NCBI GenBank assembly: GCA_037447605.1
Contig: CM074804.1
Span: 4,099,243-4,163,242, forward strand
DNA from: Zygnema circumcarinatum
Lineage: Eukaryota > Streptophyta > Zygnematophyceae > Zygnematales > Zygnemataceae
Reading direction: 5' to 3'
Length of the DNA: 64,000 nt
Shown in pieces: positions 35,763 to 47,201 of this stretch. Position 1 is the stretch's first letter; each line of letters begins with the position of its first letter. The translations under genes and the position numbers were made by a program. The notes under the pieces were generated by a model. That model was not told the DNA's origin. It ran no database searches and worked only from the letters and a program-made list of their open reading frames with translations.

Positions 35763-37456
35763 ATGGAGGAGGAATCAGAGAAGGAGAAACTCGTGAGAGC
35801 TCTTTGTGAATTGAAGCAGAGGCGACAACACTTGCAAGGCGACCGAGATTCTAAATGGCATCCGAAGGTGGATATTGCGGATTCAGAAGATTTGCACCTT
35901 GGTGGTTCATTTCCTGTTTCAGTTCAGGAGATGCAGATGGAGTTAGAATGGAACCTGCATGAATTACAGTTGCAGAAGATATCTGTCGCATCAGGGCATC
36001 GAAAAGTAGTGTACGATCAACTGGAGCTTTTGAGAGAAAGGCAGCTGTTCCTGTTGGAAGTTGAGGTGACAAGAAAACGGTTACAGAGTGAAAAAGAAGC
36101 TGCTCATAACGCGGCTGCGGAAGCGAGAAGACGGTTGGAGAGAGAGAGGGAGATGATGCTCCACGAAATGAAGGAGAAAAGGTTGCAGATCAAGGAGAAA
36201 ACGAATCGTCTTGAAGCGCACGTTATCGAGATGAAAAGAGCTGCAGAGCAGGAGCGGATAAAGATTGAGAGAGAAGTAGAAGTGAAGAAGGCAATTACAG
36301 CAGTGGAAAGGGAGCTCGCTCTAGAAGAAGTGAGACAAGAGAAGGCGAAGATTAGAAAAGCATGGCAAGCTATAGAAGAACAGCAAAGGGAGCTGGAAAA
36401 CAGTGGGCAAAAAACTGTGCAGTTAAGGGATTTAGGAGAAAGCGAGATAAACGGCATGAAGGTGGCTGTGAACGGTGGAGACAACACTACTCAAGAACTC
36501 AAGCAGATTGAAAATAATGGTGTAGTCAGTTGTGAAGAGATGAATAAGGATTTGAAGCTTGAGTTATCTGACGACGAGCGGACGGCATCGATGCACGAGG
36601 AAGAAGATTTGACGTCTTTTTCATCCACGGAGGATGACAGTGCTTCTACTGCCACTGTCACGTCACAAACGGAGGGTGGATCGCAGGTATGGGCGTAATC
36701 TTACATCGTTAAGAAAACGAACAAGGAAAAATCGTCACAGTTTCTCAGAGTGTCGCTGCCCTTTAGATTCAAATGCATCCATGCAGCCATGACTTGCATC
36801 AAAAGTCCATGTGCAGAAACATTTGGTGAGAAATTTCGAGAGTCTGACGTAAATGCATGCTCCTTGTGATGAATCTACTTCTGTGGTTCTGGCAGGTTTC
36901 AGTTTTGTTAGAAAAGAAGGCCGACCTGAGGGAAAAGAAATCCGCTCTCGAATTGCAGCTCCAACAACTGGCCGCGTGTCGCAATGGCATGAAGACTGAG
37001 CTTGTGGAGCTCCTGGAGGAGCTGCAGGACCTGCAAAACCAACGGGACATCATTGCGGAACAAAGGGCGCAGGCGAAGGAAGTGGAGCTTCAAACAGATA
37101 TCTCTTCCCAGCAAACCGACAGCCAAAATGGAGAAAGCTTTGACACTGACGCAACAGAGCTTTCGTCACCGTTGAGTTTCATTTCTTCTCAAACAACCAC
37201 TCCCGAACAGAAAGGCGAGCATGGCATGCACCGCGGAGCACTTGTTGACGGAGGGATGGGAGGGGCCGTGGGAGGAGGGAAAGGGTTCTCCAAGAAGGGA
37301 AAGAAGGCGGGGCATCGCGGTGGATCGGCCGGGTGGATCCGGAGGTGGAGTCGACTCTTCACGGTCGGGGGTCGGGATATTGGTGGCGGGCAGCCAAAGG
37401 GGAAGTATGGTACTGTGGTGCAGGAACCTTGCAGTGTGGTGGTTGAAGTCAATTGA
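35763..37456 (+). CDS. Long coiled-coil protein (494 aa), function unknown
   Basis: Two exons, 35763-36686 and 36896-37456, join in phase 0. The start MEEESEKEKLVRALCELKQR follows an acceptor directly, so the 5' untranslated part is probably spliced on from the GC-rich block near 34300-34650, or coding begins further upstream. Residues ~70-220 are continuous heptad-rich charged helix (for example RRRLEREREMMLHEMKEKRL). An acidic stretch (HEEEDLTSFSSTEDD) follows, then a second coiled coil in exon 2 (KKADLREKKSALELQLQQLA) and a Gly/Lys/Arg-rich basic tail (GKGFSKKGKKAGHRGG). There are no membrane spans. A cytoskeletal or scaffold role is possible but unproven. I do not recognise the family. 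Confidence 0.75.
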
Positions 37457-38587
37457 AAGCAGTCTGGTATTTTCACTATGACTGAACTCTCCTTACTTAT
37501 TTTGTTATTATTTCATACACTGGAAACCACTCGAAGTCGTCAGGGGAGGAGAGGGATTTTGCAAGCGAGTGAGAGCTTGAAGAAGCTGCTTGCATAAGAC
37601 GTAGCATAGTCCATCGGTATTGCATAATTGGAGGGCCTTATTATGGTACTTCTGCATTTACAAGATGCGGTGTGGGCGGTTCCCTGCCATACTGTCGGTC
37701 TCTTGTTGTTGATCAATGGCGTCGTCCTTTGTAGGAGGAAGTCATGTTCAAATGTAAATGTTGACTCCGTTTGCTGTTGGGATTTTTTTGAGGGTGACTG
37801 GATGGGAAGAGTTTACTATTCAGACAGTTGTTTAAAAAAGATAAAGAAAGATGTTTTATGCATAGACTGTAAGTAGAGAATTTAGCACAAAAATCGGCAG
37901 ACAATCGAGTGTGAAATACCGAGAGGGGAAGATATGCCATGTCATAAGTGGCTCACTACAACAATAACCCGTTTCTCAGCCCGACCTGCGCTCTCCATTT
38001 ACAATCAGTAACATTACAGGTTCTGTAGCATGGCACTATCTCCCTGTTGACAGTTTTCAAGGCCATCCAAAAAAAACACGGAAAATTTATCTATTGCACA
38101 AGCTGACGAATGCCACTTCTTGCGTCACGGACGAGTATGTGAATATGAGATAGATGATAAGAAAAACAATCGAAAATAGAAACTCAAAAAAATTCCTTTT
38201 AGCACACACAAAAATGTTATCAAGATGCTACATCGTTTTACACATTCTCATTTTTAAAAAATAAAAAATGGAACGAAAAAAACGAAAGTAACATTCTCTT
38301 ATCTTTACGACCGCTATCTTCACTGTGCAGCCGCGCCAGCTTGGTGCTTCAAGCGACTTCGTCAAACGAGAAGTTTAACTGGCCTTATTTCATGAACAAC
38401 ACTCTCGAACATTCCTGAGCCGGATACATTTCTCAGGACCTTCCAGAACCTTCCATGCTCCATGCCACGCAGCACCCCTCACAACATTGAAGGCAAGTTT
38501 TAAGGGTTCAACTCAATGGCGTGCAGATGCAGGACTGAAGAAGCGCTCCTCTTCAAGTCAAGCTCCAATATTTGACCCAACTTAACC
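37457..38587. other. Convergent 3' spacer
   Basis: The plus-strand coiled-coil gene and the minus-strand GH30 gene end towards each other. The sequence is AT-rich (especially 38090-38300), as expected of untranslated and terminator regions. No gene or repeat was recognised. Confidence 0.55.
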
Positions 38588-41500
38588 CTACTTCCACTTA
38601 ACATAGGAAAAGATGTAAGTCGTTACGGAGCGAGGCGTCATAGAAATCTGCAACTTCGAGGGGAGCTTTATTGTTCTTCTGACAACCAACTTGTGCCGCT
38701 CCCGAAGTGAAGTCCTGTATGCCGCATAGCGTGTCTGTTTCCCTGGAACAGTTGCAAACTTGATATTCACAGTGAAGGTTTGGGCCCCCTTCAAATAATT
38801 AGCTGCTATTATGACCAACCTCTTAAACCTAGCCGAGTACGTCACAAGCAGCCCCATTTGGCACGAGGAGTGCACTTGCAAAGGAACGTCTCCCTTCCGT
38901 ACCCATTTGGAGAACTGCATCATGACATAGTACTGGGGTCGAATCCGGTATACGAAAGGGGTCCTTGAATAAGTGAATGTGGAAAAAATAAGTCCCCAGT
39001 AAGGCTCCCTCCCGAACTCCTCCACCGCTTGCCAATAGACCCATGCAGATGCATGAAGGATGTTTATGTCCATCATCACAAATCGTGCCATCCCGAGGGC
39101 TATGTCCATCTCAGAGCCTCTCATACTGTACGGACCCCACTCCGATACCCAAAATTTCTTCTTCTCGGTGGCAGCAATACCCGCTAGGGAGGACCGGTAG
39201 CGGATTTGCTTCCATGCATCAGTCATGACTTTTCTAGACTCGTAAGTATGCACGTTGTATTGTGAGATTAACGCTTTAGTTTTCTTGCTCAGGTAGTCCG
39301 AATACAGCCTCGGAGTGTTTTTACCCAACGAATCAGCTGCCGAGATTTTCGTTGGCAACCTTTTCGCTCTGAGCTTGGAGGCGAGCACGGGAATAAATCT
39401 GTCAATAGACGTCCCATTGAAATTGCATCCTTCCTGAACCCCTCCCGCTAACCAGCCCCCCTCAGTCGGTTCATTGAAAGGCTCCAATGTCCGAAAAGTT
39501 ATCCCCCACTTTGTACGAAACTGACGGACTACATCTGTTAAGTAGTCTGCAAACGCTCCATAATCCCTGGGATGTAAATTATCTTCATACCGTTTGGCTG
39601 AACCTGTAAAATCTTTGCTAATGGTCATCCATGCTGGAGGAGAATTTGAATACGCTTCAATGATGGTTGCTCCCCTCTGTTTTGCCCCAGCAAGCATCAC
39701 TCTCTGGTTGGAATCACTCCCCCAGTCATAGGGAGATGCTCGCGTCCACTTGTAACCTGGAATTGCGCGAAACTTGTATTGTCCACTTTGAAAACGAGAC
39801 ACGTTCGAGTATCCCCCTCCGCCAATGTTGTATCTCACAATGTTGAACCCCAGGCCCGCTGTGCCGCTGAATATAAGATCAAGAAGCCGGTTTCTTCGGT
39901 CAGCGGGAAGCCCCCCTGCCCAATTTGCCCACCTGCAGAAACCGGACGTGCTAAACATGATTAGCTTGAGTGTGTGTGAGTGTCTGAGTGAGAGAGAGAG
40001 AGAGGGAGGGAGGAGACAGTAGCCACCAAACTAATTGGTCTGCAACAGAGCGAACAAATGGAGTGAGAAGAGAGGAAGGGGAGGATGAGGAGAGAGGAGC
40101 AGGCGACAGCAGGGAGACAGTGTGACTGAAGGCGAGTAGAAGGGTCTTCTCAGGGAGAGGGGGATCATCATCATCATCATATGGTGTCCAGGAAAGGACA
40201 AAGCAGCGTTGAGTGTCATCACTGACTTTCAAGCCATCGTCAAGAAGAGAAACATGGCAAGTTTTCCGGTCACGAGCGAGAAGCGGTCCAAGCATGTCAG
40301 CCAGAAAATGATTACAAGGAATTGAGTGACTTATTTCCCTCTCTCGTCCTCCCTCCCCACATACATTTCTCACTTTTCTCATTCACACCCCAGGGATGTG
40401 AAATAGCGAAGATGAATGGAACATGCAAATAGAAAGCTAATCCCGCAAAAGGCTCATTTAAGGGGCTGCTAAGACTTTCCTACCTAGCACTCCAAGAAAG
40501 AATGCATACATAAGAATATCCCCAATACACTTCGATGCTGGGACCCACTTTCTTTCTTGTTGATCTCAACAAGAAAGAAAGAGTAAGGCAATGCTGCACA
40601 TTAGCGGTTGCAGTAACCAAAGGAAATATAGTTCATGCTAAAGCATCATCAAGAAAAATCACGAAATGAAATGGATTGCGAACCGGCAGCAACTCCAGTC
40701 TGTTACGAAAATGTCACTTAGTATTCTGTGAAGGTATGTATATGTCAGGCAAGTCACACGAACGTCAGAAAGCTTTATACGCTTCCACACCTTTTTCCAA
40801 AAAGAGTGGAAGTAACACTTCGGGAACTGTAAACCGCAGGGCTTAAGGTCAAGCAAGAGTGTACGGATGATGTCATGATGTACCTGCTTTCCTTTGTGCA
40901 GAGCATAGAATGAAACTCTCATCTTATCACATTATTTATAATGTTATATTGCATTGCGATAGGTTCTTTATGCGGGTTTTATACCCTTGTCTCTCAACCT
41001 AGGCCTAAACTATTACAGCGAAACAAGCAACCCCAAAAACGGAAACCACAAAAACTTAGACAGAAAGACATGACAACTTACCAACCTAGAGAAGTTCCCC
41101 AACCATCCCACGTTACACCAAGTGTCTTCGCTTCAATTATCACATTCCCTGCACATTTGCGCTTGGATATATATATAAATAAAAAGGAGCGACCAATCAC
41201 CCAGAACACTTCACACAATAATGAAGAGTTCCAAAATATTGAATTTGTGATTTTTCTCAATTCAATTGGTGAATTTCTCCTGTGTGCGAATCTCTCAGTT
41301 AATGATGAAGGTAAAGCCCACTTCAATGTTCTTACAAAGAACCCTGGTTTCCCCTCCCTGTGTTGTTCAATGTTTACACCGTATCTCTGTTCGTCTGTTG
41401 TCCCATAAAGCAGGGCATAGGTTACGCAAGGACAGACACATGCATTTGCTGTCCATGCGACAATGCTTGATATCTCAAAAACGGAAAAGTAAAAAGAAGA

Positions 41501-41688
41501 AGCGGAGGGCTTAACGTTTGAAGGAGAGAAAAGAGGAGGCTCAGACCTGCAACGTCTCCGCAGGTTCTAACTTCCGGCGGATCCGCTGAAATAGTAGAAA
41601 TCGCGGAAAGAAGAACGGCGATCAATAGGAAAATACGTGAAGATGCATTCTGGCGACTAGATGGCAACATATTTTGAGAACGAAACAT
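38588..41688 (-). CDS. Secreted GH30 family glycosidase (517 aa)
   Basis: Three exons, 41688-41547, 41148-41082 and 39932-38588, join in phases 1 and 2. Exon 1 encodes a signal peptide (SSRIFLLIAVLLSAISTISA, cleavage before DPPEV). Exon 2 supplies WDGWGTSLG, and exon 3 continues WWANWAGGLPADRRN, the standard opening of the GH30 barrel. Expected catalytic residues are present: acid/base Glu of EPFNEP (about E224) and nucleophile Glu of WVSEWGPYS (about E334). SNSPPAWM and the C-terminal beta-sandwich also fit. GH30 includes endo-beta-1,6-galactanases, glucosylceramidases and xylanases. The substrate cannot be fixed here, but a secreted wall- or arabinogalactan-acting enzyme is plausible. Confidence 0.92.
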
Positions 41689-44089
41689 AAATAAGGCGAG
41701 TGAAATATGAGAGACGACTCTGTTCTCTACTAAACCTCGGTTTTCGGGAAGAAACTGAGGAGACGTAACAGAGATAGCCCTAATTCACTGCCGAGGCTCA
41801 GAGGGACGAAGAAAGATGAAACTAAAATAATGCCCTTAATATATGATATGCGAAAAAGGGAGCAAACGGATCAAATCAGGGCTTGCAATGAAATGCTTTC
41901 CGTGGGAGCATGGAACCGGCTTTGCAAAGAATAGGGAGATTCATGCTGCCTGCTGCAGGAGGAGTGGGTGAGAGAGGGAGTGAGCAGGAAAGAGCGGGAG
42001 AGAGAGGGAGAGGGAGAGAGAGGGAGAGAGGGCGAGAGAGGGAGAGAGGGGAGCGGGAGAGATCGGGAGAGAACGCGAGAGATAGCGGCAGCCGCCATTT
42101 AGGGTTAGGCTCGCAGCGCATCTCGCGGCCTCGCTCTGAAAGGCGGGCCGCGGGCGGGCGGGGGGGCGGCCAGGCGGGCCATCGCCGGGATTTCAAAAAT
42201 TAACGAACAGCTGAAAATATTTACCTGGGCAGATGTGGACTGCCCTCAAAATGTTCCCCACCCATCGCTACCGATAATGTTTTTTGAGAAAATTCGCAAA
42301 TCGATGGACGGATTCTATGATAGATTTCAATGCCGAATAACTGACTCGGGCAGCCCGCCGCCCGCAAACGAATCTCAAACTAATGACAGTCGTGGTCCGT
42401 ATCCCTCCACCGACATTGAACTCGCGGGGCTTGACCGACCGCCGGCCCCCAAGTGGCGTCCCGTCCTGCGTCCTCGCCTTGCGGCGCCACGTGGCAGTCA
42501 CCCCCCGGGCCCACGTCAGCCACCGACAGATCGGTGGCGCCGGTAGCGCCGGCCGCCGTCCGCAGATCGCGGGGTGGGGTCATGGTCAATGCGGTCAACT
42601 CGCGGCGCGCGGTCCAATCGAAGAGCGATGAGCGACGTCTGACAAGTGCGATGAATCCGGTATACACGTGCAAGGCCGGCCTGCTGTTGGTGGAAAGCGC
42701 TGAGTGGTCGCTTGAGAGCTGCTGCTTGACACGTGTAAGTCGTTGGATGGTCGGCTTGTACCGCTCACAATGCAGCGCTGCAGTTGCACAAAACTGCGCA
42801 TGTAAGCATGCATGCATGCATGATGGCTATAGGTCCGTATGTATCGAACGCGTATATAATACGCCGTATAATACGTGCGTATTATACGATTTTTAAAAAT
42901 ACAGGGTGATGATGTTTGATTGAACTCACGATGGCAAGGCCATCAAATGTACATGGATAAAATCGACATAGGGAACCAAAAGAAGCGGTCACAATGGACA
43001 TAAGGACAAAGAGGAAGCCTCGAAACGGAAATCAACTTCTAGGCTCAACAACACGGCACTAGAAGCAGCCGCGAAGGTCGCCAATATGGGGCGCAGCACG
43101 CGCAGAAAGGGGCGGAAGGCCACCGGGACGAGTCCCAACAATTGCTGCACGTCGAAGGATGGTGGAAGCAAGACACCGCTGTAACGCGACGGAAATGCGC
43201 TGTCGATAAAAAGTTGCAAGGATCGCTGGGGGAGGGCTGCCGGGGCCGTGCATCTGAAAGGAGCGGTGGGCGCATTGGCGAAGGAAGACATCCAACCGAG
43301 CATCAAGCGAAAATTTCGATCGCCAACGGAACAAACTTATCGGCCGAGTCGCGGTGAGCATACGCGCGGTCCTTACGAACAGCAGCGCAACGACGCCCTC
43401 GTGGTGCTCGTGGTGTGCGGCACGGGATAACATAGCACGGCGAGTCGCCGTATTTTTAAAAGTGTATATATATGTATTTAACGTATTTTCTTTTGATTTC
43501 TCGCTAATTCAACGTAGATTGATTACTGTACTGTATAAGCCAACTAGCACCTCAACACGTGTGACTGGCTCGTACATAATTCTCGTACGAGACAATTTTT
43601 TCAAATTTTTTTCTCTCTCGTGTTCTCGCGACTGCTTCTAGGCCTGCGTTGTTGTGCCCAGTCGTAATTTACCGCTCCTACCTTCATTTTATTGTGTTTC
43701 GGTCCTTTGTGACCAATCCTTCGTGGTTCCACATTTTGCTTTTATCAATGGCCTCGCCATCGCGAATTCAATGAAAAAGTTCCCACCTATAATGATGGCC
43801 GCATGCATGCATTGCTATTATTTGCACACGCCATTGCTGTACCACAAGGTGAGATGGCGTTTAAAGCACAAGTTACGAACCAACAATGCAATCCACACCA
43901 AGCCAAACCAATCCACCTAGTTGGCTGCTGCTCATAGTGTGAGTTCAAATTCTCCGCCCATGCTTGTCTGTTTTCGCCCCATCCTGGACTACTGTATGTA
44001 CAACTCATGCGGCGCCCTGGCCTTTCGGCGCAACCCTACTGTTCGTGGCAAGCAGGAACTGCAAATGCAACGGTCTCCTATCCGCGTCA
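41689..44089. other. Intergenic region upstream of GH30
   Basis: It holds GA-rich microsatellite sequence (41960-42080), a GC-rich block (42110-42620) with several ACGTGGC motifs, a CATG array (about 42806-42822) and a complete inverted-end element (42919-43772). About 300 bp of ordinary sequence then lead to the 3' end of the HSPA12-like gene. I see no gene. Confidence 0.55.
42919..43772. mobile_element. Dispersed inverted-end element, complete copy (about 854 bp)
   Basis: The left end reads ATTGAACTCACGATGGCAAG, followed by GCCATCAAATGTACATGG. The right end, reverse-complemented, reads ATTGAATTCGCGATGGCGAG. Similarity between the two ends continues for about 90 bp, through GGAACCA and GGTCACA. 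The interior is GC-rich and shares blocks with 62534-63080 (cgaagcagccgcgaagg; ggaaatgcgctgtcgataaa). No transposase frame is visible. The target duplication is unclear. Confidence 0.75.
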
Positions 44090-46062
44090 TCAAGCGATGC
44101 TCGCCTGCAGCGCGAACGAGTGCGCGAGCTCCTCGTTCTCCCCAAAATTGACCGCCTTCGCTTTCACTTCGAGCGTCGTCCTCCCAAAAAACATTGCCAC
44201 CTCAATCTTCCGCTCTTTCCCCTTTGAGGTGTCGGGAATCGGGAACTCGAAGGTGCTTTCCATGGCCACCTCCGCGTCCGTCACATATCTGGGACACGCC
44301 GCGTCCGTGCTGTACACGCCGACGAGCAAGCACGTCTGAGCCGCGGAGGTCGGAGTGAAGGTCTTCGTAACGGGGACGTCAATCCCCACTTCGTCGCCGT
44401 TCACAACGAATGCTTCAAACACGTCCTTGCAGAACCACGCCCCGTCATCATTCTGAAACACAAGCTCCGGAGGGTCGCGAGGGTCTCCCACAGAGTATGC
44501 TCGGGTCACGCTAACGCCATATGTTTTTCGAACGACCCGGGAAACCATGATCGCTGGATGAAGGCACATTTGCACCGCGCCCATGCAAACCGCCATTTCA
44601 GGGTTTGGAGGAGCGACAATTAGAGGTACCTCCGCGCGAAAACGGTCACTGATTTTTTGGAGAAGGTATTTCGAATTTGAAAACCCTCCTACGCACACGA
44701 TAGCTTTGCAATTCTGCATTTGCCCCAATTGTCTCTCTATAAGCTGCACGATGCTGCTCACACTGGGCTCAAAAAGGGATATCATAGTCTCGGGACTTAG
44801 CAGGATTGAGTCATGCTGCGCCTTATCGTATGCTCTCCACGCAGCTGCAAGGCGGGAGGGAAGCTCAAAGCGTGTGCCGACATCTTGGCCCCTTCTCAAG
44901 AAAAATGCCCCCAAAACACACCGTTACAACAAAGCATGTAAAGAGCATAAACACAATTAGAGCCTCATTCCGTTTGCGTTTCAATCACTGATTCGAACAT
45001 TTTACTCTTGCAAGAAAACAGCAGTTAAAAAAACAAATGATAAAAGCACAATGGCCCTTGCCTGAATGAACATTTACAAGACTCCCAAGTCTTTTGAATC
45101 GCAATCAAGATTTCCGGATCAAGGTGTGTCGCTTCTTCGAAGCATCCAATCATGTTCTTGAGATATTCTTCGAACTCTTTGTCAACGAACGTCGAACCAC
45201 AAAGCGCACCGTCACTGCGACAAACTTCTTTCATTGTGCCAATTCTGCCTGGACTTAATTTTTGCAGACCAACAGTATCAACTGTTCCTCCACCACAATC
45301 AACAACAAGAAACTGATCTCCAACACGCAGATGATAGAGATCGGTGTATTGCTGAAAATACACAGATGCAGCTTCTGGTTCCAAAATGATCTGAACAGGA
45401 TGAGGACTGCCCCTTCCTGCAAACCCAGACCCTACCTTCTTAACAAGGCCTGCCTCTTCTGCAAGTTTTTTCATTTTCTGCTTTGCTTCCTCACTCCATA
45501 TTGCAGGTACGGTCAACGCCCACTGAATATCATCCTCTGAAATGTTGCTTGGACACTCTCTCAAAATATGCTTCAGAGCGAAGCCCGATATTTTGGCAAG
45601 GTAATCACGAATAGCGTCCTCAGCAGTGGGGCCAGGAGGCAAGTGAGGTAACAACCCTTCAGAACATTCTCTCCCTGCAAGTCGCAGCTTAATTTTTTGG
45701 ACCAGCACTCCAGCCGCCGCCTCCTCCGCCGCCTCTCTCTCGACTTCACCAAGCATGCGCGTCCTCATCATCTGCCGTCGCACATTTTTTAGGGTTTGGG
45801 TGTATGTCCCCACTGCACGCCATCCCCATTCTTGAAGCTCATATTCGCCTCCGCTGCGGAGATACCACAAACTCGATGATGTTGCAGAATATGGAAGGCC
45901 GCAAATCTCCTTTTGAGAAGGCCAGTCTTGCAAGACTTTGATCTTCTCTACTTTGTTTCCCCTGTACGCATAAGCTACTGATGAAAATGTTGTTCCGAAA
46001 TCGATTGCGATTGTGACACGTGGCTCCTTGAGAGATGGAGCCAGTGGGTAACTTCCACTCAT
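44090..46062 (-). CDS. HSPA12-like HSP70-family protein (601 aa)
   Basis: Two exons, 46062-45062 and 44894-44090, join in phase 2 across a 167-bp intron with a GC donor (CAG|gcaagg) and AG acceptor. The N-terminal actin-fold ATPase motif is VTIAIDFGTTFSSVAYAYRG. Further ATPase signatures are VVDCGGGTVDT and the adenosine motif VCVGGFSNSKYLLQKI. The architecture (PALL-like N-terminus, insert with ALTVPAIWSEEAKQKM, ILEPEAASVY) is that of HSPA12A/B-like proteins, which lack a classic substrate-binding domain. The C-terminal ~200 residues form the beta-rich region of this subfamily. There is no signal peptide, so the protein is probably cytosolic. Biological function in plants and algae is not established. 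Confidence 0.92.
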
Positions 46063-46269
46063 TTCTGCGGAGGTAGAGTCAGCGGCTACTTGCAGGGGGC
46101 TGTATTGCAGATTCTTGAGATCTACTTGCCACAGTTCTTAGAGAAGAAAGTCTGTGCAGTTACCTAAAATATCGTTTGCAAACCGCTTACAATCCTTTGC
46201 AGCACCCCCCTTTCATTTCTACTGCTACTTTTACAGGCAGCATCGCTGAAATAGCATACGACGAGGGGT

Positions 46270-46690
46270 TGTGTGGATCCAGCGGAGGCGGAACTAGTGT
46301 TAAGAAGGGTGGCCGGGACTTTCCGAGGCGCAGAAGGTCTAGAGGACGCTTACATGCAGATGCTTTCCCTTCCTCTTTCCAATGCCCTGCTCTCACCCCG
46401 TGAGAATTGCCACGGCATCGGCATGCCACGAAGCACGGCGGGATGGGCCAGAGGACGACGTCTGTCTCGGAAGCTTGGAGAGCATGCGCGCAGCTGCAAG
46501 GGCCGCCGGCCCACACGTCTGCATGCAGAGGCTGGCGGCTGCGCGTCGTCATCTCGAGCACGAAACGGTGTCCCGGCCGGCGGGTTCGCCGCCTTGGAAC
46601 TTCCAATCCGCGCTGCAGAGCAGTGCTACAAGCTCGACGAGACCAGAGTTGGACACTCCCTGTACCGACATACGCTGGGGCTGTGGTAGC
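46270..46690 (+). pseudogene. Possible gene fragment or relic
   Basis: One plus frame reads DPAEAELVLRRVAGTFRGAE and continues to NALLSP before a donor-like C|gtgagaatt at about 46401. A second frame then reads RDGPEDDVCLGSLESMRAAA and stays open into the adjacent patch. The shift of frame, missing start and abutment on a repeat suggest a captured or decayed gene fragment. No family was recognised, and it may be GC-driven. Confidence 0.25.
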
Positions 46691-46900
46691 CAATCACTGA
46701 ATTTCATGATTGCAACCATTGGCAATTGTTGGCTGGGTTCCGGCAATCAACGATTGTCGAAAGAATTGGCAATGATTTTTGACTGGGCCTACGAGCCAAT
46801 GGTTGTGGCCATCCCATTGTTTGATCCAACGATTCTCACTGCTGTACACGGAAAAGGCCCATTGTTGGTTCCTTGTTTGGTAGTCCAGAGTCAGAGGGCT
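46690..46900. repeat. CCATTGG/CCAATGG-rich repeat patch 3
   Basis: Degenerate units occur over about 200 bp. The segment ATGATTGCAACCATTGGCAA (followed by TTGTT) matches patch 1 at 22330-22352, apart from one base. The patch starts directly after the coding-like segment at 46270-46690. Confidence 0.7.
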
Positions 46901-47201
46901 GACTGTTGCCCTTTACGACCTCTCTAAGGATGGGTGACTTGTACATTTCATTTTGCCAAATGCAACTGCCGGCTGTTACAGCTTCTTCTATTAAGCTTGC
47001 AAATCCGAGCAAGCGCATGTAGGATCATAGAGGGAGAGGGGGCAAGCAAGAGAAAGACAAGACCAAACAACAACAACATGCAACATGTAACATGCAACAG
47101 GCAACATGTGGTGTGACCGCACACAGTTTCGACCGATGCAAATTTAATTGCAAGTAAAATTAAACAATGGATCAAAAATTTCTATTGTGCAAGCCACGAA
47201 C

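Larger units (their letters stand above)
46063..47201. other. Spacer with possible gene relic and CCATTGG patch
   Basis: Upstream of the HSPA12-like gene lies a GC-rich, coding-like segment (46270-46690), then CCATTGG patch 3 (46690-46900), then about 300 bp of AT-rich sequence ending at the 3' side of the TBL2-like gene. Nothing else was recognised. Confidence 0.5.
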
